From assembly GCA_001247695.2 (NCBI GenBank), contig LGRX02033461.1:1-64000 (forward strand): 64,000 bases of DNA. The letters are read 5' to 3'. Of the stretch, positions 36,641 through 45,300 are shown one piece after another. Each line of letters begins with the position of its first letter. Positions within the stretch are counted from its first letter, which is position 1. A model generated the notes under the pieces. The model worked only from the letters and a program-made list of their open reading frames with translations. It did no database searches and was not told the DNA's origin. The translations under genes and the position numbers were made by a program. This DNA comes from Cymbomonas tetramitiformis (lineage: Eukaryota; Chlorophyta; Pyramimonadophyceae; Pyramimonadales; Pyramimonadaceae).

Positions 36641-36654
36641 TCTAGCATTGCACT
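36641..36654 (+). repeat. Target-site duplication, left copy
   Basis: TCTAGCATTGCACT, identical over all 14 bases to 37716-37729. It brackets the non-LTR retrotransposon insertion. Confidence 0.92.
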
Positions 36655-37611
36655 CCCCTGGTCAAAGAGGGCAAGGCCACCGAAAACTGGCTGAACAAAA
36701 CAATGGGGCACCTCAAGGGAGACAAACCACTACACAACATAGCGAACGGCTTCTGGAAACGAGCCACCTATGCGGCACGGAAAACAATACTCAAATGCAG
36801 ACTGAGAATACTGCCAGCACAAGACTACGAGGCGGCGAAAAACTCAGCCGGAGGGAGTGGAAAGTGCACCCTGGAAGGATGTGGACACAAAGGGGTGGAC
36901 TACGCGAAAGGCTTCCTCATGAGAGTAGGGCACGCCCTAGGTGGATGCAACAACCCACAAATGCGAGGAATGTTCTCGGACAGGGCAGACGCCCACGCGG
37001 ACGAACTGAAACACATACTTGACCACCATAGAAAAGGGGGGTGCAAAGTCCTCGCCTACACCGGAAAAAAGAGGGACCCAGGGGTTAAGCCCAGAGTACT
37101 CCCAAATTACATACTCACCAGAGGGCAATGCCGACACGACGGAAAGGACAACCCAGGCAGGAACGATGGACCCGACACCATACCGAGCTTTGTGGACATA
37201 GTCATGATAGAGGGCCTGGAAGACCTAGAAGACGGGTGGGAATGCACACAACAGGAAGCACCAGCGAGAGTCAAAAACCTACACCTCATTGAGGTGGCCC
37301 ACACTGACGACGAAAAATGGGGACCCAAGCTCTTAGAAAAATACATGAAATATGGACCACTGCTACAGCTACTACATAGACACGGATTCCGTGCCATACT
37401 CCATGTCTTCGCAGTGGGCAGGACGGGAACGGTGTACAAACACAACCAAGACATACTCGAGCAACTTGGACTCAACAGAAAAGAGGCCACACAGGCACTA
37501 CAAAGGATACACGACCTGACAGTAAACTATGCACACAGCACCTACCAGCTATACAGAAGACTCAGACAAGAAAAGCAAGAGGATGAAAGAGATGAGAATC
37601 ACCCAGTGTAA
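36655..37611 (+). CDS. LINE reverse transcriptase ORF, C-terminal part only
   Basis: 318 codons open from the 5' break of the element to the stop at 37611. The reverse transcriptase itself is missing. What remains is the C-terminal region: a Cys/His cluster (CTLEGCGHKG ... H ... GGCNNPQMRGMFSDR), a helical ADELKHILDHHRKGG segment, then a domain like the restriction-type endonuclease region of algal and protist LINEs. That domain has FVDIVMIEG, LHLIEVAHTDDEKWGPKLLE, and a tail with LQLLHRHGFRAILHVFAVGRTG and RIHDLTVNYAHSTYQLYRRL. In relatives as I remember them the LIEV block reads LIEVKY, with the catalytic Lys of the PD-(D/E)xK fold; here that position is Ala. The gene is dead by truncation whether or not the domain works. 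Confidence 0.82.
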   Translation, partial: PLVKEGKATENWLNKTMGHLKGDKPLHNIANGFWKRATYAARKTILKCRLRILPAQDYEAAKNSAGGSGKCTLEGCGHKGVDYAKGFLMRVGHALGGCNNPQMRGMFSDRADAHADELKHILDHHRKGGCKVLAYTGKKRDPGVKPRVLPNYILTRGQCRHDGKDNPGRNDGPDTIPSFVDIVMIEGLEDLEDGWECTQQEAPARVKNLHLIEVAHTDDEKWGPKLLEKYMKYGPLLQLLHRHGFRAILHVFAVGRTGTVYKHNQDILEQLGLNRKEATQALQRIHDLTVNYAHSTYQLYRRLRQEKQEDERDENHPV

Positions 37612-37715
37612 ATTGTCCCATTAAGGCCGCCACTTGTGGCGGTCCGGCCCAGAGTAGGGCCGGGGAAATTAATTTACTCATACGCCCGACGGGCGTGGTT
37701 TTTTCTTTTTCTTTT
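36655..37715 (+). mobile_element. 5'-truncated non-LTR retrotransposon (LINE)
   Basis: A 1,061-bp insertion bounded by a perfect 14-bp target-site duplication. The reading frame is open from its very first base, as expected when reverse transcription stopped early. After the stop codon comes a 3' region with three strong hairpins: GCCGCCAC/TGGCGGT, CCGGCCC/GGGCCGG and CGCCCG/CGGGCG. A pyrimidine tract (TTTTTTCTTTTTCTTTTT) closes the element. Such 3' stem-loops are commonly what the element's reverse transcriptase recognises. The insertion looks recent, since the duplication is intact. Confidence 0.9.
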
Positions 37716-37729
37716 TCTAGCATTGCACT
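37716..37729 (+). repeat. Target-site duplication, right copy
   Basis: TCTAGCATTGCACT, the partner of 36641-36654. Confidence 0.92.
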
Positions 37730-38600
37730 AAACCAATAAGCATGCTCATGATCGATGATGCATTGGTCGCATGCCAAAACACGATCGATGCCAGCATCAC
37801 TGCGTGCGCATGGGCGGTGCGCTGAGAGGCATCTGCAACTGAACGCGTGTCGAGATTGATATGCAGATAACCCACTTCTGCAGCAACCTTATAGTACAAT
37901 TCATCTTATTGATCGCCATGTGATTGTATCATCGCATCATGCATGCATTACAGTATCGGAGCAGTATGCGACTTTCAACTTTTTTTGTTGATTTGATATT
38001 CGAATATTAACGTGTCATTGTACAACAGAATCTTCCTATTAGGAGATCAGTTTGATTACATTTGATACTATACACTATAGTACACCAGCACACTCTACTA
38101 TAAATATATAATGGCATTGTCGTTGACAAACGAAATCTGGATACGATACCCGTATATTTGTTGTCTTTTAATTGTCCACGCCATAGATTTGAATGATCTC
38201 GAAATACTTTATTAAATTTCGACTTCGTGCACCGTTTTTACAAACACTGCATAAAGCACCAACACAACAGAGGTACAGCCCGGCCCGAAAGTATATCGTT
38301 CTACCTATCGTATTTGCACCAAAAGCAACATTTGTGCACAAATCTTACTTTGTGCGATTGTATGGCATTGCGCTGTTGAACTGTGTGATATCGCTGCGTA
38401 GGTTAACATAACAAACTGCGTGTACGGCAGCACGTGCACAGGCCATATCCTTGCGGGCTCCAGCGAATAGTTTATCATCAATTTAACAGAACAAACATCG
38501 CACCATAACGCGAATTCGGACATTATTGGCACGCGCAGTGCTGCTGATAATCGCCGAGACTGCTAATATCGCCGACGCGGTGTCCTGCGGTGGCAGCGTG
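37730..38600. other. AT-rich intergenic sequence
   Basis: No gene, repeat array or RNA recognised between the LINE insertion and the promoter of the next gene. Confidence 0.5.
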
Positions 38601-38610
38601 TAGCCTTACA

Positions 38611-38617
38611 TATAAAA
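38611..38617 (+). promoter_or_regulatory. TATA-box candidate
   Basis: TATAAAA, 56 bases upstream of the ATG at 38667, in the sense orientation. It is the clearest TATA-like element next to a gene start in this window. Confidence 0.4.
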
Positions 38618-38666
38618 CAGCTTCGAATGAGCTACACATTATACATATAGTGCGCAATATAGTACC

Positions 38667-40388
38667 ATGACTTGTCGTGTACATCGGTTCTGCTCATTCT
38701 TTGTTGCATCGCAATCAGTGGTTGGGATTGTGATGATGTTCATCGCCGCAACGATTTCATCCTCGCGTATTTGGTCGTGTGATGGCGCTAAGGTCCCTGA
38801 ACCTGTCGAGCTCAAGTCGTTACAGACTGTCCAGGAACGGATCGTAGACCTGGTCGGCGACGGATATTCGGTCAATCATGCAAGCGTGGCGCTCGACCAG
38901 GTCAAAGAGATCGACAAAAATGTCAAGGCGATGAAGGGAGATCCGAAAATCTCCGACATTAAGGCCAAGGTGGCGATTACTGAGGGGGTCGTAGGCGCCG
39001 TGGGTGATCTCATCTTGAAGGTTAGGATTGGCGACGACTACGACATCGGCAGCAGCGCACTCAATGTGGTCGACCAGCTCTCACAGTTCGGCGTCCTCCT
39101 TGGCCCGGAGGGGGAGATGTACGCTATCGTCGTTGGGGGGCTTACGTCGCTGACGACCACGATGTTGACCATTAGTAGGCCGAAGAAAAAGACAGCCCTT
39201 ATGAAGATGCAGGTGAGAGTCATATTCGGTTCAAAGTGAGAAGTGTGATGATTTTGCTGAAAGCAAAGAAATGTGAGAAGTGGGTTCTTTGCCAAAACTG
39301 AGTTGATGAAGTGGGCTCTTCGTAAAACCAACCTTTGAGATGTGAGCTCTCTGCGTATCGATTGAACGATACAGCTGCGTCTCTGACGACGCTTCAAAAT
39401 CTTAACCGAATGCGACCCGTGGATGCAGGACGCCATCATCGAGCAGATGAAGAGCGAGTTCATCGCGGCGGAGTTCGCTGGTCTCTCCCGCTTGGTGGAG
39501 GGGCAGCTCAAGACCATGACGGAGAAGACCCGTCTTATGGAGGATTCGATAGCCGAATTCCGGAAGGACGACGCTCCTTTTGATGATGCGACCAAGCAGC
39601 GGATCTCGGCTAACGTCAACAACGCCGACGGTGTCGCAGCCATTGGGGAAGTTGAAAGCTATGTGGAAACCAACCGGAAGAGCACAAACCACGAGCGGGG
39701 TGTGCAAGTGGGAAAGGCGCTCGTGTTGCACTCCCGCCTGACGTCGATCCGGGTGCTAGAGTTGCTCCAGCTGCAGAATGTTTACCTCTGGAAGAGCTGG
39801 TCCCTGAAGCAAAGGAACATCCTACAGGAGGAGATCGATAGAGCGAAAACCCAAAATTGCGAGGTTGCAAGCTTTGTTTTCGGCTTCCCGGACAAGGACA
39901 GCAAGTACACCTACAGCGGTCTGTACTCCCTCTCCTACAAACAGCTCAAGCACATCGAGGACGCAGCAGGCTGTGGCAAAAAGTTCCCTGGCAGTCCTGT
40001 GACTATAGGGGGAGGGATTCACCTCGCATGTTCGGCTTCCAGTGAGGACAGAGTTCAGGTCACCGCAACATACGAGGACAACGAGAGCACAAAATGGGTC
40101 ACGTTCAACGCCGGAGGGGGCAAGCTGCGTATCTTCTCCATCGGAGCCGCTGGTTACATGTTTGGTTCTGGATACACTACAGTGCTCAACGATCGGAAAG
40201 CCGTGATGGTGTGGAGCCCCGGGAACCCGGTCTCAAACGGGGAGTGGACCGTTGACGGCTCTGTGATTACCTGCACAGCGTACAATCAGGCCATCCATTA
40301 TAATGAAGGCGTTGCATATCTCGACACATACTACAAGACCGACGCCATCACTGATTACACTGCTGACTGGATGCTTGTGCCTCGATAA
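38667..40388 (+). CDS. Secreted or membrane-anchored two-domain protein, unrecognised
   Basis: Two exons, 38667-39212 and 39429-40388, phase 0, give 501 residues. The intron is 216 bp, with donor ATGCAG/GTGAGA, acceptor GTGGATGCAG and a likely branch site CTTAACC. The N-terminus (about residues 10-30, FFVASQSVVGIVMMFIAAT) is a signal peptide or anchor. Helices follow, including two hydrophobic stretches (ITEGVVGAVGDLILKV and MYAIVVGGLTSLTTTMLTI) separated by a charged segment. A second helical part with coiled-coil character leads to a beta-rich C-terminal region of about 130 residues with many Tyr, Trp and Gly and the ending DWMLVPR. I do not recognise the family. The helix bundle, hydrophobic hairpin and beta domain recall secreted membrane-interacting proteins, but that is an architectural guess. 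Codon use is GC-leaning inside AT-rich surroundings. Confidence 0.75.
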
Positions 40389-40708
40389 CTGGTTCCACGA
40401 AGACGCCACATGCCCAGCCTCTGCTGAATGGCATACTGCAGTTAGTACCACATGTACTTGATGAGCCACTGTGCACAGTATCACAATGACACCCAAAAAT
40501 TGTGTTGACATATGTCTCTACAGGCTATCATAGGTCTCTGAGCGCTGCCTCTGAATGATAAGGATAATGATACTTAATAATGAATAATTAAATAATATTA
40601 GCGAGTCAATATGTGAGAGTATCCGCGTCCATCCGTGCCACGTGACAGAAATATCGTAGCCTTGACGTAACCACGCATTCCCCTATATGTTGGTATCAAC
40701 CGATTTGT
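40389..40708. other. Intergenic spacer
   Basis: About 320 bases, AT-rich, with no feature recognised. Confidence 0.5.
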
Positions 40709-41020
40709 ATGCTATTTTCCGCAGCGTCTACCACTGAACAATCTGAAACTTACGAGCGACTTATTGAGCGATCTTTCTTGCCGTCCGTAAAAACAACTTT
40801 TCCCCAATTTCCGGTGCTTGCTGTATGGCCACTTCCACGACTCAGATATGATGACAATGATAATGGCCATTTTGCAACAGGTTTAGTATGCAGAGATGCG
40901 GCTATTGTATGGTTTGCCAATCATTTTCAAATGCAGTTTGAACTTGGAAAATGGGCATATGCTGGCTTTAGCGTGTGTGCAAATGGCGATTCAGGAGCAC
41001 ACATAATTGTTTTTCAATGA
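40709..41020 (+). CDS. Small hypothetical protein
   Basis: An open frame of 103 codons with ATG start and TGA stop. Composition is protein-like: a Pro/aromatic stretch (FPQFPVLAVWPLPRLRYDDN) is followed by a mixed segment with several Phe and Trp (IVWFANHFQMQFELGKWAYA). I know no family for it, and there are no flanking splice signals I would trust. It follows the two-domain secreted-protein gene by 320 bp on the same strand. It could be a real small gene or an exon; it could also be chance. Confidence 0.3.
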   Translation: MLFSAASTTEQSETYERLIERSFLPSVKTTFPQFPVLAVWPLPRLRYDDNDNGHFATGLVCRDAAIVWFANHFQMQFELGKWAYAGFSVCANGDSGAHIIVFQ

Positions 41021-42348
41021 GAATGTAATGAAAAACGGTTTGGGGGCCCCGATGATCCCATGGATGGCGGCAAAGGTGCTTTACAAATGTCAAGGTATTT
41101 ACAGCATGTATCATCGACTGGAACGCGTGGGTACCATTAAATATGCCTTAAGCTGTCCATTACCAACTCACCCATGTAAACATCATATATGAGTCACGGA
41201 AGTGGTCATACTCTTCCCTTGATGATGCAGTGCTAACAAGATATTCACGTCTCTTGCGCCTACGCCTTATATGTCAAATCTCTACAATGGTATTTGCGAA
41301 TATGCTTCAAACATAATTAGTTTACAAAAAGTTAACGACTAATTATCGTAAATGAGTGGGTTTCGTTTGGCGATGGAAACGAGAAGCCAAACCCTATCAG
41401 TCATTTGTCCGGCTCATTTTTATCGAAGTGATGGGGAAATAATAGGCCACATGCTGCTCATCAATGCGAATGTGGCAGAAAATGTGAAGACACTTTTCAA
41501 AATCCAAGCTTATGGACATTATTTTCGAAGTGGTATACCCTGTGTGTACCCTGGATCCCAACTTCCTTATACTTTTCGGTATTGCAAATTACAAACATGG
41601 AAATACCGGCATTTACCTGTGCTGAGCATGGGGGCAGTGTAATGTATATGTGTCGAGCCAGCTGCCTACATGCATGTGTTCGTAACGCAGCATGCATTGT
41701 CACGCGTGTACGGATAATCACGTGGTGCATGGTGATATAGTCTGTGTATGCAGCGACCTTCGCTCATACCTGCAGTGTGTGTGTTTCACGCTGTGAATCG
41801 CTTCGTGTGTAGCCTTGTTTGCCCCGTCACGCCGGGACACGCGTCGTGATTATCACGGTCTGATTTGACAATCGGATGCCTCTGTTGCTTGGCACATATC
41901 TCACAATGCGTGGTGGTAAGCCAGAGTGAATACTATATATGTATATGTGTCCTGAGCGTTGGGCTTTGCATCCAGCTAGTATGTTCGGTTTTAAATGTTG
42001 CTGATGCGATAATATGCCTGAGCTGCTGATAATATAAAGATGGATGTACCGATTTGGTATTCGAAAATCGTTCGGTATCTCTAACAGGTCGCGGCAATAC
42101 TTGAGTCCTGGCCAGCGCGCCGCTATGGACATCCTAACCAGGATTTCAAGAGCGGTGCCAAACATATCGCATGGTACCAAGCACAGCGCACAGTACGGAA
42201 TGGCTAAGGTGTTCGAAACTGGTCGGAGCACACTTAAAAAATTATCTCGAGGAGCATCAAAGTTCATACAACTTTCAGGTTTAAACGTGGATAATATGAA
42301 AGTAGGATACCAGCATATGATCGGATTGTTGCTGGGAACTTTAAGATA
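41021..42348. other. AT-rich intergenic sequence
   Basis: Short open frames at 41,352-41,642 and 42,044-42,457 on the plus strand were inspected. The second runs antisense into the last exon of the oxidoreductase gene. Neither shows a known family. Nothing else was recognised. Confidence 0.45.
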
Positions 42349-45300
42349 TCATTTCACGCAGCTCTGCATGTGCACCACAACTTTTCCGATTGTTGTGCCA
42401 CTCAGCATATGCTTTACGGCCCTTGGAACATCGTCGAGGCTAGAAAAGCTTTCTTGATTATCCACTATAGCTTTCAACTTCCCTTGGGCGTAAAGGTCAA
42501 ATACTTTCTGTTTGCTCTTCAAGATTCTCTGTTGCAATAGAAACGTGTAATCCAATTCAGATTAGCAATCAGTGTCTGCTTATGTTCAAACACTCGTAGA
42601 GGTAACAACAACAAATTGCAAAAGCTGCTCTGCTCGAATCACCCCTAAAAAAGAGCTATGCACATTGTGCCACATGCGTTATTTCATTTCTGAGTACTGT
42701 ATGGGTATCTGCAAATCGAATCAAATGCCTTCATCACTTGCCTCTGTTCTACTGCGCTCCGTCTCCTCAATGCATGTCTACAATCTGCGCTCGACTTCCT
42801 GTCATCGCCTCTGTTGATGTCTGCAATCTGCGCTCTACAGCACTTCGTCGCATCCGTTGATATCTGCAATCTGCGCTCTACTACGCTTCGCCGCGCCCGT
42901 TGATGTCTGCAAAATTCGCGCTTATGCGTGTGATCGCCTCCGTTGATGTCTGCAATCTGCGCTCTACTGCACTTCGCCTCGTCACGTACGATGATGATGA
43001 TATCTGCAATCTGCACTCTACTGCGCTTCATCGCGTCCCTTGATATCTGCAATCTGCACTCTACTGCGCTTCATCGCGTCCCTTGATATCTGCGATCTAC
43101 ACTCTACTGCGCTTCCTTGCGTCCGATCAAACGTGCACAAAAAAGAAGGTCTATCGCAGCGCGACTCCGTGGCCCTACAGGAAGGAGGCGTGGCCTGAGA
43201 CGCACCTGGCGATCCTTTGGCCACACATTTCCATAGATGCTTTGTCGGCCTCGGACCTTCGATTCCCCTTTCCAGAACCACTGAGCAGCCTCTGTTGGAG
43301 CGCCCCGCCCTCGGGAAGCACTTTCATGTGGATACTCGCTGATGTACCCAACCAGCAACAGGCGGCCCTCCTCGGCTAAATTGTCCAGTGCTGCCTTAAG
43401 CATATCACCACCCACTCCTGCAAACACAGACAAGCCAGCCCCACATGCCGCATCTAATTGGCATGTTGCACGTGATGCATGCGTCGGCACCGCGGTTGGA
43501 CGTCCGCAGGTGTCTCCAGAATATGCTAATATGGCAATGCACCACGAACGAGCAGCACCTTCGTAGATGAGATCGATGCCAGAAGGATACTCATCGTGAA
43601 GAACTTCCGCCACACATTCCTGCTCGCCTTTAAACACCCCGAAAGCAACTCTCCCTCACAACCCAAATTGTATGTTTGCCCCAGCGCAAATACGCCGCAG
43701 GCATTGCAGGAAGAGGAGCCAATGAGTATGAGGGTGGGAAATCGACATGCCTGAGTGTGGTCGATCACACGGTCGGCGCCAAGACCCTTCAGCACCTCCA
43801 CTTTCTGCTCCCCTCCGCACGTTGCAATGACGTGGCACCCAGCCATCTTCGCAAGCTGCACAGCAAAGTGCCCTGAGGAGTGCACGCCCCAGCTCAGGCC
43901 GACGCCTTCATGCCGACGCCTTCATGCCTACGGCTTCAGGCCTACGGCTTCAGGCCGACAGCTTTCACGGCCGCTATATGCCTGCGCCCTGAGGAGCCCC
44001 CATCCTACACAGTATCTTCTAGACCGGTGATGTGAGAGGTCTGGTAAACATCCGCGAAGCAAAGTTCCGCAAACCTCGCCAGATCTGCAAACTGAAACCT
44101 TGCGAGTCGCTACGCCAGGTGCAAAAGGACAGTGGCAGTGACGGCTGCGCATGCCAACTGTCATCAAGTGGCAGTGACGGCTGCGCATGCCAACTGTCAT
44201 CAAGTGGCAGTGACGGCTGCGCATGCCAACTGTCATCAAGTGTGTCGAATAGAACCTTTGCGCGATACTTCCTGTTGCAATTCAAAAACCCATTCTCTAT
44301 GGATGTTGGGGAGGGTCTGAAAGCATGCGCGCGCCTGTGCCGCCAGCTGCTGCTGTGACCAGGACCACGTCCTTTCCTGGCCGCATTTGGCCGGTGACCT
44401 GGCGGGCACAAGCAAGATGACACGCCTAAGCCGCATTTGGCCGGTAACCTGGCGGGCACAAGCAAGATGACACGCCTAAGCCGCATTTGGCCGGTGACCT
44501 GGCGGGCACAAGTAAGATGACCCGCCTGAGCCGCATTTGGCCGGTGACCTGGCGGGCACAAGTAAGATGACCCGCCTAAGCCGCATTTGGCCTGTGACCT
44601 GGCAGGCACAAGCAAGATGACACGCCTAAGCCGCATTTGGCCGGTGACCTGGCGGGCACAAGTAAGATGACCCGCCTAAGCCGCATTTGGCCGGTGACCT
44701 GGCGGGCACAAGTAAGATGACCCGCCTAAGCCGCACAATGCGCGTTTTCACAATCTTCAGCCTTCGCAAGTTGTCAAACAGCACCGGCCGAAGTCCCTAC
44801 CGGAGCTATTTAAAGCCAGCGAAGCGTTCACTTTCGCTTGAGCACTAATGCCCAGGTTCTGCAGCGCCTGACAGAAGGTCGGCCGCGCGAAGCTCGAGAG
44901 CGGGCTTGAGTGAAGCATGCTAGAGGGGCCTGTGGAAATCAAGGTACAACATTCACAAGAGCATCAGGACCATGCCTCCACAGGTCACAGCAGCTGGGCT
45001 GGGCTTGGATGATGTGAGATGGGGCGGTACCTCCAAAGCCGCGCATGCCACAACTCCTGCATTCACAGGGTTGGGACACTGAGTCTCTCAGTCACACATG
45101 CCTAGGCTTCCTATTTGTAAGGAGGCCCCATGCACATCACACGTCTGATAGGCCAAGCCGACCAACTGCGGAGCGGTGCATCATTATAGCCACGTGCCCG
45201 GGAAGTGTCTGAAAGCCAAATTCTGTGCAACGCCCAACCAGGCAAACACCGTGCCAGTGCAGCGCCCAACTGGTCACCGAGCAGCTGGAAGAAGCATGCT

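Noticed and set aside
42044..42457. Plus-strand 137-codon frame
   Set aside because: Its right half is antisense to the last exon of the oxidoreductase gene, and the left half has no recognisable domain.
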